This document shows positions 42,874-50,984 of a stretch of DNA of 64,000 nucleotides, piece after piece. Numbering within the stretch: the first letter of the stretch is position 1; every line of letters begins with the position of its first letter. This DNA is from Actinopolyspora xinjiangensis (lineage in GTDB: Bacteria; Actinomycetota; Actinomycetes; Mycobacteriales; Pseudonocardiaceae). The translations under genes and the position numbers were made by a program. The notes below the pieces were generated by a model that was not told the origin of the DNA, did not search any database, and was given only the letters and a program-made list of their open reading frames with translations. The DNA is taken from positions 1-64,000 of the forward strand of contig NZ_FNJR01000012.1 in assembly GCF_900104475.1 (NCBI RefSeq), in the 5' to 3' direction.

Positions 42874-43635
42874 TCACACCTCGCCCGCGAAGTAGACCGT
42901 GTTCGCGGCGAACGCGTTCGGCTGCACGCTGACCTGCAGCTCGCCCGGTTCCTCGGATATCTCGAAGACCATGGTGTAGGTGACGTCGCCTCCCGGTGGC
43001 AGTTCGGTGTTCGGCAGCTGGTCACCGGCGGTGTAGTTCTGCTGGGCGACCTTTCCGGCGTGCTGGGCTGTGATGCTCACCGAAGCGACGTTGTACTCGT
43101 CGTCGCCGTTGTTGACCACGTGGACGTCGAACTGGACGTATCGTTTGCCCGCCTCCGGCTGGAGGAACTGGTTGCTCTCGGTGTAGGGACTCGGTCGCGA
43201 GACGGAGATCGTCTCTCCTCCGCGCCAGGTGTGTTTCTCGCCGAACCCGAGTTTCTTGGGCGATTCGGATGATCCGGAATCGGAGGAGGAACCCGAGTTG
43301 TTGTTGGATCGTGAGGTCACCGCTGGTTCGCTGTTGGCGGCCCCAGCCTCCTTCACAGCGTTATCGATGCCTTGAACCAGTGCGACCTGGACCACCACGG
43401 TGACCACGATCCCCAGTACGCCCAGTCCGGTGCCGATCCCGGCCATCACCTTCCTGGTGCCGAACAGGGCGATGACACCCAGGACGACGCCCACGAAAGC
43501 GGCTACGGCGGTCAGGTTGTTCAGGATGGGGACTATCGATCCGCATGTGCCGATGATTCCCAGCACCAGGCTCGCCACTGCGAGGCCGGAGAACTTTCCG
43601 TTGCGTTGTTGCGGTGGAACGGGCGTGTAGGTCAT
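42874..43635 (-). CDS. DUF4190/DUF4352-type membrane lipid-anchored-like protein
   Basis: A 253-residue protein. An N-terminal proline tail precedes two to three hydrophobic helices (about 17-37, 45-62, 68-88), the DUF4190 pattern with GLAVASLVLGIIG. A Ser/Asn-rich linker (about 108-128) leads to an extracellular beta-sandwich like DUF4352, with the typical KRYVQFDVHVVNNGDDEYN and a hydrophobic end. Such proteins are common in actinobacteria and of unknown role. ATG 43635 has AAAGGAAA upstream. It lies 197 nt before the helicase-operon start on the same strand, so whether it belongs to the defence unit is unclear. Confidence 0.75.
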   Translation of the reverse strand: MTYTPVPPQQRNGKFSGLAVASLVLGIIGTCGSIVPILNNLTAVAAFVGVVLGVIALFGTRKVMAGIGTGLGVLGIVVTVVVQVALVQGIDNAVKEAGAANSEPAVTSRSNNNSGSSSDSGSSESPKKLGFGEKHTWRGGETISVSRPSPYTESNQFLQPEAGKRYVQFDVHVVNNGDDEYNVASVSITAQHAGKVAQQNYTAGDQLPNTELPPGGDVTYTMVFEISEEPGELQVSVQPNAFAANTVYFAGEV

Positions 43636-43789
43636 CTCGTTTTCCTTTCATTCGATGCGGACCATCCGTCGGAGGACGCGTCCGTTGGCGAACACGATGT
43701 GTTGAATCGAGGTTTATTCCGTACCGTCGACCGGTGGGCGGTACCGCCGTCGAGGCGCGACTACGAACGGCGCCACGCCCGTATCCCCG

Positions 43790-43805
43790 GTGCGTGAGTC
43801 GGATG
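43790..43805 (+). repeat. 16-bp intergenic motif, copy 3
   Basis: Exact copy of GTGCGTGAGTCGGATG, 55 bp before inverted repeat copy 5, in the 375-bp gap 43636-44010. It is followed by CGGTCCTTCGGCGCGTCGGCGCCGAAACGACT-type GC-rich inverted sequence (CGTTTCGGCGCCGACGCGCC reading back), which may fold. Confidence 0.55.
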
Positions 43806-43860
43806 CGTTGCCGTTTGGCGGTCCTTCGGCGCGTCGGCGCCGAAACGACTACCCACGCGG

Positions 43861-43975
43861 CCCGCACCGCTGCGGGTTCTCTCGTGGTGCTCTCGCGAGG
43901 ACGGCTCCGACGTTGTGTAGTAACTACTCGATGTCGGGGCACCCGCAGCGAGAGCCCGCGAGAGGTTCCGCCAAG
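43861..43975 (-). repeat. Dispersed ~120-bp repeat, copy 5 (inverted)
   Basis: Reverse copy with CACCGCTGCGGGTTCTC at the left, central CTCCGACGTTG ... CGATGTCGGGG enclosing GTAGTAACTAC, and GAGAGGTTCCGCC at the right. It lies inside the island flank between the DUF4190/4352 gene and the DndB-like gene, so the element also occupies accessory DNA. Confidence 0.8.
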
Positions 43976-44010
43976 TGAGTCCCGCGCCAACCGGAACTGA
44001 GCACCTTTGG

Positions 44011-45237
44011 TTATCGGCCTCGGATCCTTCGTCCGTACTGGCTCTCGGGATGCACGATGGCGTCGGCCACCCGGCCTCCCGCGTCCTTGGCGCCGCCCGC
44101 GAAGTTCAGCGTGCCCTTGGCGTTGGCGCTGGCCGCCACGCCGTGCCAGTACCTGGCTTCGCGTTCCCAGCGCACTGTGGACAGCAGGTGGAGCAGCTCG
44201 TCCTCGGTGAGCGTGCCCCCGGTGGTGGCCCAGCCGGTCGCCTGGTGCGCCGCGATGCCGATGCCCGCCAGCACCGCCGGGGCGGACACGGCCGAGCGCG
44301 CGAGGAAGTGCTCCCGCAGCGTCGAGATGACCGTCGACAGCAGCGGCACGAGCCTGCGGGTGGCCTGTTCGGCGGTGACTCCCTCGGGCAGTTCCTCGTC
44401 CCGCAGGGTCGATCCCGAACGCGTGAGCCCCGCCCTGCCGAACAGCGTGCACACCACCAGCACGCGCAGCGCCGAGAGGGTGACCACCTCGGGCGCGGAA
44501 GCCTTGAGCTGCCTGCCGCGGGTTTCGACGAACTTGCCGAACGGCACGGACTCGCCGTCGCGTTCGACCCGCACGGCGTCGATCACCAGGTGGGCCAGCC
44601 GGGTGCCGAAGTCGCGCTGGTCCATCGACATGGCCAGGTTCTTGGCGACCGTGATGCCCTCGACGTTGCGGTCGTAGAAGATCTGCCGTGCCTCCTTGAC
44701 GTCCAGGCCCCAGAACAGTTCGAAGGGCACCCGTACCCGGTTCAGCTCATCGATGGTGAGCCCGTAGCGCTCGGGTGAGTCGTAGAGCTCGTGCCAGGCG
44801 GCGACCTGCGTCTCGCCGTCGATGGCCACCACGGGCGAGCCGGGGGCGATGGACACCGTTCGCATGCCGGTTCCCGCGACGAGTTCCTCACCGATCGAGG
44901 CGAGCTGGGATCCCAGCCAGAGCGTGACCGGGGGTGTCGACCACGCGGCCCCCAGATCGCCTTTCACTCCGGCGGCCATGTAACCGGCGTAGGAGGCGAC
45001 GTTGCGCCCCTTGCTCGTCGATCGCAGCATCCGCTGCACCAGCCCGCGCACCTCGGCGTGCCTGCGCAGTGTGCCGGAGGCGTGTTTGAGCGCCTGCTGG
45101 TTCTCCTGTGTTTTCGGTGAGGGGACCAGCTGCAGCAGGGTGGGCAGGCCGAGCGCGCCGATCACCGCGTCCGGGCGGAACGGGGTGACGTGCAGCCGGA
45201 TGCCCTCCGTTTCGCTGGTGGGCATGGGGATGGACAT
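44011..45237 (-). CDS. DndB-like DGQHR-family protein
   Basis: A 408-residue protein resembling the DndB/DGQHR family, the regulator of DNA phosphorothioation and also found in other DNA-modification clusters. The signature region reads VVAIDGETQVAAWHEL (about 137-151), with IDGET in place of DGQHR, followed by the family-like FYDRNVEGITVAKNLAMSMDQRD. DndB proteins are known to repress dnd operons and to have ATPase or ParB-like features; no dndA, C, D or E is in the window. ATG 45237 is chosen for GAGAGGA 5 nt upstream; the frame stays open to 45309. It is divergent from the HTH-methylase gene and may control it. Confidence 0.78.
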   Translation of the reverse strand: MSIPMPTSETEGIRLHVTPFRPDAVIGALGLPTLLQLVPSPKTQENQQALKHASGTLRRHAEVRGLVQRMLRSTSKGRNVASYAGYMAAGVKGDLGAAWSTPPVTLWLGSQLASIGEELVAGTGMRTVSIAPGSPVVAIDGETQVAAWHELYDSPERYGLTIDELNRVRVPFELFWGLDVKEARQIFYDRNVEGITVAKNLAMSMDQRDFGTRLAHLVIDAVRVERDGESVPFGKFVETRGRQLKASAPEVVTLSALRVLVVCTLFGRAGLTRSGSTLRDEELPEGVTAEQATRRLVPLLSTVISTLREHFLARSAVSAPAVLAGIGIAAHQATGWATTGGTLTEDELLHLLSTVRWEREARYWHGVAASANAKGTLNFAGGAKDAGGRVADAIVHPESQYGRRIRGR

Positions 45238-45327
45238 GGCGTTCCTCTCTCGTGAAGCGGGTCTGGCCTCTCTCGTGGAACAGCTCTGGGTGGTGCGATC
45301 GTCTGACAACCGCCCGCGTTGAAAGCG

Positions 45328-45394
45328 TGATCATAAAAACACAAGCTGAAAGCACTGTCAAACATGTTTACAGATTTGATCGGTGTTGTAGGCT
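45328..45394. promoter_or_regulatory. Back-to-back promoters with a shared palindrome
   Basis: Leftward: TTGACA (45361-45356) with TTTTAT 17 nt on, or TATGAT 20 nt on. Rightward: TTTACA (45367-45372), 16 nt, TAGGCT (45389-45394). The two -35 boxes face each other across ACATG, so AAACATGTTT (45360-45369) plus CTGT/ACAG flanks forms one palindrome. A single dimeric regulator bound here would cover both promoters. It serves the DndB-like gene and the HTH-methylase gene. Confidence 0.6.
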
Positions 45395-45433
45395 GTTTAC
45401 GGTTCGGATCCCGGAACAGGACAGGACGTCGCG

Positions 45434-47590
45434 ATGCCCCGATCAGCCGCGCGGCTGACCGCTGCCGAGATCTCCCGCATCGCGGGGGTCACGCGGGCGA
45501 CGGTCAGCAACTGGCGCCGACGCCACCCGGACTTTCCGGCGCCGGTGGGTGGAACCGACAGCAGCCCCGCCTACGACGCCGAACAGGTGCGGAGCTGGTT
45601 GTCGGAGCGGGGCCAGCTCCCGCGACGAACCCCGCGGGAGGAACTGCGCGACACACTGCGCACGGCCGGGGACGAGATCGGCGGCCCGGCCGTCCGATTG
45701 CTGCCGCTGCTGTCGGCGCTGGCCGGGCTCGACGAGTCCGAACGCGCCCGGATCGCGGGCTCGCCCGAACCACGGCAGTGGGAGCTGCTGGACCGGGTGA
45801 TGAACGAACACCTCACGGAGAGCCCGGGGGTGCGTGGGCCGTTTCCGGACGAGGTTCCGGCGACGGTGCTGCGCTCGCTGCTGGACTGCGTGACCGCCGA
45901 CGGCGTGCTCGCCGCACTGGACGTACTCACCGAGCTGATCACCGAGGATCCGGAGACCGGCACCACCCCGACCCCTCGGCCGCTGGCCGAGCTGATGGTC
46001 TCGCTATTGGCTCCCGGCGAGGAGCGGTTCCCGAGGTCCGTTTTCGACCCGGCCTGCGGCGCGGGCGGGTTGCTGCTCGCGGCGGCCGAAGCCGGTGCCG
46101 CCGAGGTGTCCGGCCAGGACGCGCACGACCCGCAGGTCGCGCTGAGTTCGGTTCGGCTCGACCTGGCCACCTCGGCCGAGCGGGTGATCCGCGCGGGTGA
46201 CAGCCTCCGCGCGGACGCCTTCCCCCGGCTGCGTGCCGGGGGAGTGGTCTGCGGCCCGCCGTACGGGGTGCGGGACTGGGGCCACGAGGACGTCGCCTAC
46301 GATCCGCGCTGGGTGTACGGGCTGCCGCCGAAGTCGGAGTCCGAACTGGCCTGGGTACAGCACTGTCTGGCCCACCTCGAGCCGGGCGGCCGGGCGGTGC
46401 TGTTGCTGCCGCCAGGTGTGGCGGAGCGGGCCTCCGGGCGTCGGATCCGTTCCCAGCTGGTGCGTTCCGGCGCGCTGCGGGGGGTGATCGGGTTGCCGCC
46501 GGGCGCGGCGGTGCCCTCGCACCTCGGGCTGCACCTGTGGCTGCTGGCCGCGCCCGACCCCGAGCACCGCGAGGTCGCCCCCGTCCTGTTCCTGCAGCCA
46601 CCGGCCGAGGAGACGGCGCCGCCCGCCGATTCCTCGGGCGAGCAGCGCGCCTCGGGACGTGCCGCGTTGTCCTGGGAGGCGCTGCGGGAGCGGGTGTTGC
46701 CCGCATGGCGCGACTTCCTGGCCGATCCGGAGGGTTTCGAGGCCGTACCGGGAGTCGCCTGTGCCCGTCCGGCCGTGGACGTGCTCGACGAGAACGTCGA
46801 TCTCACGCCGCGACGCCAGGTGCACACCGGTGCCGGGACGGTCGATCCGGCGCGCAGGCACGATCGGGTGCTGCGGTCGTGGCAGCGGCTGCACCGCGCC
46901 GGCTCGGAACTGCTCGACTCGCTCGACGTTCCGGAGTGGCGTTCCGCCGGTTCGGAGCCGGTCGCCTGGCAGTCGGCCACTGTGGCCGATCTGCTGCGGG
47001 GCGGGGCGCTGGAGCTGCACCGGATCTCGACCTCCGGTGCTTCGGAGGAGACCGCCGGTGCCGAAGTGGCTTGGCGGGTGCTCACCTCCGCCGATGTGTG
47101 GGAGCACGCGGCGCCTTCCGGCTCCACCGGGCAGCCGCCCCCGGAGACGGTGGAGATCACCGAGGGCGACGTGATCCTGCCGGACACGCTCAAGGGGTTG
47201 CGGCGGGTACCGGTGCGCGTGGCAACGGCCGAGGACTCCGGGGCGCTGCTGGGGCGGCAGTTGTATCTGCTGCGGCCGGATCCGGAACGGCTCGACGCGT
47301 GGTTTTTGGCCGGTTTCCTCGGCTCGGAGGAGAACACGCACAGCGCCACCACCGGCAGTTCGATCCTGCGGCTGGACGCCAAGCGGCTGCGGGTGCCGCT
47401 GGTGCCGCCGGAGCGGCAGCGCGGCTACGGCGACGCCTTCCGGCGGCTGCACGAGATGCGGGAGTCGGCCCGCGCGGTGGACCGGATCGCGGCCGAGGCG
47501 CTCCGCGAGACCACCGCCGGCCTCACCGAGGGCGCGTTGCTGCCGCCGACCGAGGACTCCGAAACGGAATCCGATGTGGACCTTCGATGA
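45434..47590 (+). CDS. HTH-N6 DNA methylase-specificity fusion (type I HsdM/HsdS-like)
   Basis: A 718-residue protein with three parts. Residues about 8-58 are a MerR/excisionase-like HTH (TAAEISRIAGVTRATVSNWRRR). About 165-400 is an N6-adenine methylase like HsdM, with SAM motif FDPACGAGG (about 204-212). About 500-690 resembles an HsdS target-recognition module ending in a helical spacer (LAGFLGSEENTHSATTGSSI, VPLVPPERQRGYG). The catalytic motif IV reads VCGPPYG (about 272-278), with Gly where Asn or Asp is expected in NPPY, so methylation activity may be weak or lost. Loss would leave a DNA-binding sensor. ATG 45434 follows AGGACAGGAC. It is the first of three rightward genes with DrmD and DrmMI. 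Confidence 0.85.
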   Translation: MPRSAARLTAAEISRIAGVTRATVSNWRRRHPDFPAPVGGTDSSPAYDAEQVRSWLSERGQLPRRTPREELRDTLRTAGDEIGGPAVRLLPLLSALAGLDESERARIAGSPEPRQWELLDRVMNEHLTESPGVRGPFPDEVPATVLRSLLDCVTADGVLAALDVLTELITEDPETGTTPTPRPLAELMVSLLAPGEERFPRSVFDPACGAGGLLLAAAEAGAAEVSGQDAHDPQVALSSVRLDLATSAERVIRAGDSLRADAFPRLRAGGVVCGPPYGVRDWGHEDVAYDPRWVYGLPPKSESELAWVQHCLAHLEPGGRAVLLLPPGVAERASGRRIRSQLVRSGALRGVIGLPPGAAVPSHLGLHLWLLAAPDPEHREVAPVLFLQPPAEETAPPADSSGEQRASGRAALSWEALRERVLPAWRDFLADPEGFEAVPGVACARPAVDVLDENVDLTPRRQVHTGAGTVDPARRHDRVLRSWQRLHRAGSELLDSLDVPEWRSAGSEPVAWQSATVADLLRGGALELHRISTSGASEETAGAEVAWRVLTSADVWEHAAPSGSTGQPPPETVEITEGDVILPDTLKGLRRVPVRVATAEDSGALLGRQLYLLRPDPERLDAWFLAGFLGSEENTHSATTGSSILRLDAKRLRVPLVPPERQRGYGDAFRRLHEMRESARAVDRIAAEALRETTAGLTEGALLPPTEDSETESDVDLR

Positions 47591-47837
47591 CCACCGGCGA
47601 CCCCGCGGCGCCGGGCACCGCCCCCGCAACCCGCACAGAGCCCGCACCCCGCTCTGAATCCCACGCCGCCCGAGAACTCGACGCCCCGAAGCGGTGGGGT
47701 ACCGACACCGCCCCGGCTTCGTCGTCGCGAATCCGATACCGAACACCTGTCAGTGAAAGATCATTCGTCAGTAGTATTTCAGCAGGTCGCGTTCGTGCGA
47801 CAGCTGCGGGGAAACCGACCCGGCCGGGGGAAAGCCG

Positions 47838-50800
47838 ATGACAACGACCAGTGAGGGACTGGAGACCGGTGCGCTGGTCTCGGTCCGTGGGCAGAAGTGG
47901 GTCGTCAGCGAGGTCGACCAGGGCGAGACCAGCACCCTGGTGGGGTTGCAGAGCGTGGAGGACGGCCGTTACGGCGAGACGCTGGAGGTGCTCTGGGAAC
48001 TCGAACCGGGCAGGCAGGTGCTGCCCGCCGGTTCGCTGCCGGAGCTGCCCGAACAGGACTTCGACCCGCCGGAACGCCTGGCCGCCTTTCTGGACGCGGT
48101 GCGCTGGTCGGCGGTGACCTCGGCCGACGTGAAGACGCTGCAGGCTCCGTTCCGCTCGGGCGTGGCGATCGAGGACTACCAGCTCGAACCGGTCGCCCGC
48201 GCCATGGACTCCCCGCGCGTGAACCTGCTGCTGGCCGACGACGTGGGCCTGGGCAAGACCGTCGAGGCCGGGCTGGTGGCTCAGGAGCTGCTGCTGCGCC
48301 AGCGCGGCAAGCGCATCATGATCGTCTGCCCGGCCGGGTTGACCGCCAAGTGGCGCGACGAGATGGCCGAGAAGTTCGGCCTGGACTTCACGATCATCGA
48401 CTCCGAGTGCTGCGCGCGGGTGCGCCGCGAGTACGGCAGCGCGGCCAACCCGTTCAACATCTTCCCCAGGGCCATCGTCAGCCTACCCTGGTTGCGCGGC
48501 GCCAAGGCGCAGCGACTGCTGGGCGAAGTGCTGCCCGCCGGAGAACCGACCTACCCGCGCACCTTCGACCTGCTCATCCTGGACGAGGCCCACCACGCGG
48601 CCCCGGCCGCGCCGAAGCAGGTCTACGCCGTGGACTCGCAGCAGACCAAGCTGATCCGCACGCTGGCCCCGCACTTCACGCACCGGCTGTTCCTCTCGGC
48701 CACCCCGCACAACGGTTACCAGGCGTCGTTCACCGCTCTGCTGGAGATCCTCGACGACCAGCGGTTCGCTCGCGGCGTGGAGCCGGACCGGGCGGCGGTG
48801 GACGAGACCGTGGTGCGGCGGCTCAAGACCGAGATCACCGACGCCGACGGCACCCCGCGCTTCGCCCGCCGCCGCGCGGTGGCCCTGCCGGTGGAGTATC
48901 CGGACAGCGAGCGCGAGATCCACGGCCTGCTGACCCGGTTCGCCGCGGCACGCCGCGACAAGCTCGCCTCCCGCCGGGGCCGCAAGGCCACCGACCTGGT
49001 GACGCTGCTGCTGAAGAAGCGGCTGTTCTCCAGCCCCGCCGCGTTCGAGCACACCGTGGGGGTGTATCTGGACACGCTGCGCTCGCGGTCCGGCTCGGCT
49101 CAGCTCGACGACGACGTTCCGGAGTGGATGGACGAGTTCTTCGACGAGCTCGCCACCTACGACGACGAGCACATGGCCGACGCCGAGGACGACGCGCTGG
49201 ACCGTACCCGCCCGATGCAGCCGGACCCGGCCGAGGACGAGATCGGCCTGCTGGAGCGGATGCGGGAGTGGGCGCGCTCGCACGAGGCCCAGCCCGACGC
49301 CAAGGCCCGCGAGCTGATCAAGCACCTCCAGCAGGTGTGCAAACCGGACCGGGACTGGACCGACGAGCGAATCGTGGTGTTCACCGAGTACCGCGACACC
49401 CAGCAGTGGCTGGCGAACCTGCTCCGCCAGGAGGGCCTCGGCGGTGACAGGCTGGCCGAGCTGCACGGCGGCATGAGCACCGAGGAACGGGAGCGGCTGC
49501 GGCTGGCCTTCCAGAAGCACCCGAGCGAGCACCCGCTGCGCATCCTGCTCGCCACCGACGCGGCCAGCGAGGGCATCGACCTGCAGAAGCACTGCCACCG
49601 GCTGGTCAACTACGACATCCCGTTCAACCCGAACAAGCTGGAACAGCGCATCGGCCGCATCGACCGCTACGGCCAGACCCGGGTCCCCGAGGTCCGGCAC
49701 TTCGTCGGCACGGGCTGGGACGGCGCGGTGGACTCCTACGAGGCCGACCTGGAGTTCCTGGCCCGGGTGGCCGACAAGGTCGCCCGCATGGCCGAGGATC
49801 TGGGGTCGGTCAACGCGGTGCTCTCGGACAAGGTGCAGCGCCGGATGCTCGGCCAGACCGTCCGCGACGACGAGGTGGACAGCGCGGGCAGCACGAAGGA
49901 CCGGCTCGTGGTGGAGTCGAACGTGCGCGAGCAGGTCCGCAAGCTGCGGCAGAACCTTGACCGCACGGTCAGCGAGCTGGGGATCACCCCGCGGCGCGTC
50001 AAACGGGTGGTCGACACCGCGCTGGAACTGGCCGGGCAGCAGCCGCTGCGCGAGCACGTCGACGACCGCGAGGCCCCCGTGCCCGGGACGCTGTACGACG
50101 TGCCCGCGTTGACCGGCTCCTGGACCCGCGCCACCGAGGGGCTGACCGAGAAACCGGTCGAGCCCGACCAATCGCGAAACGCCGAGCAACCGCGCCAGCT
50201 GCCGGTGACCTTCGACCCGGCCGTGGCCGAGGGCCGCGACGACGTGGTGCTGGCCCACCTCAACCACCCGCTGGTGTCGATGTCGACCGGTCTGCTGCGC
50301 TCGGCGGTGTCCAACGAGAACTCGGAGCTGCACCGGGTGACCGCGGTGGTCAGCGACGACCCAGAGCTGGAGGACGTGCTGGTCGGCGCGTACTCGCGGT
50401 TCGTGCTGGTCGGCGCCGACGGGGTGCGGCTGCACGAGGAGGTCATCCACGCGGGCGGCTGGGCACCGGCCAACGGGCGGTTCCGCAGGCTGGAGAACCT
50501 CGGCACGCTCGGCGGCATCCTGGACCGCGCGCTGACCGACGGCACCCCCGCGCCCCCGCCGGTGTGGAACCGGATCGTGGGCCGCTGGCCCAAGGTCCGG
50601 GAGGGCCTGCTCTCGGCCATCGACTGGCGCACCCGCACCCGGCGGGACTCGCTGCGGCGCACGCTGGCCCAGCGCGAGGAGGCCGAGCGGGAGCGCATCA
50701 ACACCGTCATCGACCAGTTCGCGAGCACGCTGCGCGCCAAGCTGGCCGAGGACGAGGACCAGGCGGAGGAGGCGTTGTTCAGCCGCGCCGACGTCAGCCG

Positions 50801-50984
50801 CAGCCGGGAGGAGCGCGCCCAGTACCGCCGCGACCGGCAGAAGTGGCAGCAGCGGCTGGACCAGCTCGCCACCGAGCGGGACCGCGAGCTCGGCGTGATC
50901 GCCGAGCGCTACCGCGAGCAGGAGCCGCACCGTTTCCCCGTAGCCGTGATCGTTGTCGTGCCGAAGCGAGAGGCGACCCGATGA
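47838..50984 (+). CDS. drmD: DISARM-type SNF2 helicase DrmD
   Basis: A 1048-residue SNF2-family ATPase. Walker A region is ADDVGLGKTVEAGL (about 133-146), Walker B ILDEAHH (about 247-253), motif III FLSATPHNGY, and the C-terminal lobe ends RIGRIDRYGQT. Long size, the absence of a nuclease domain, and tight coupling to the DrmMI methylase match class 1 DISARM. In DISARM it helps remodel or translocate incoming DNA. The N-terminal 100 residues form a beta-rich adaptor. ATG 47838 has GGGGGAAAG upstream, and its stop overlaps drmMI by 4 nt. A 247-nt gap separates it from the HTH-methylase gene. Confidence 0.87.
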   Translation: MTTTSEGLETGALVSVRGQKWVVSEVDQGETSTLVGLQSVEDGRYGETLEVLWELEPGRQVLPAGSLPELPEQDFDPPERLAAFLDAVRWSAVTSADVKTLQAPFRSGVAIEDYQLEPVARAMDSPRVNLLLADDVGLGKTVEAGLVAQELLLRQRGKRIMIVCPAGLTAKWRDEMAEKFGLDFTIIDSECCARVRREYGSAANPFNIFPRAIVSLPWLRGAKAQRLLGEVLPAGEPTYPRTFDLLILDEAHHAAPAAPKQVYAVDSQQTKLIRTLAPHFTHRLFLSATPHNGYQASFTALLEILDDQRFARGVEPDRAAVDETVVRRLKTEITDADGTPRFARRRAVALPVEYPDSEREIHGLLTRFAAARRDKLASRRGRKATDLVTLLLKKRLFSSPAAFEHTVGVYLDTLRSRSGSAQLDDDVPEWMDEFFDELATYDDEHMADAEDDALDRTRPMQPDPAEDEIGLLERMREWARSHEAQPDAKARELIKHLQQVCKPDRDWTDERIVVFTEYRDTQQWLANLLRQEGLGGDRLAELHGGMSTEERERLRLAFQKHPSEHPLRILLATDAASEGIDLQKHCHRLVNYDIPFNPNKLEQRIGRIDRYGQTRVPEVRHFVGTGWDGAVDSYEADLEFLARVADKVARMAEDLGSVNAVLSDKVQRRMLGQTVRDDEVDSAGSTKDRLVVESNVREQVRKLRQNLDRTVSELGITPRRVKRVVDTALELAGQQPLREHVDDREAPVPGTLYDVPALTGSWTRATEGLTEKPVEPDQSRNAEQPRQLPVTFDPAVAEGRDDVVLAHLNHPLVSMSTGLLRSAVSNENSELHRVTAVVSDDPELEDVLVGAYSRFVLVGADGVRLHEEVIHAGGWAPANGRFRRLENLGTLGGILDRALTDGTPAPPPVWNRIVGRWPKVREGLLSAIDWRTRTRRDSLRRTLAQREEAERERINTVIDQFASTLRAKLAEDEDQAEEALFSRADVSRSREERAQYRRDRQKWQQRLDQLATERDRELGVIAERYREQEPHRFPVAVIVVVPKREATR

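Noticed and set aside
43636-44010. Insertion sequence beside the defence island
   Set aside because: The 375 bases hold only repeat copy 5 and the 16-bp motif; no transposase frame or terminal inverted repeats were found.
50564-50980. An upstream extension of the DrmMI frame inside drmD
   Set aside because: It reads through drmD in another frame with Arg/Ala-rich sequence; the coupled ATG at 50981 is better.
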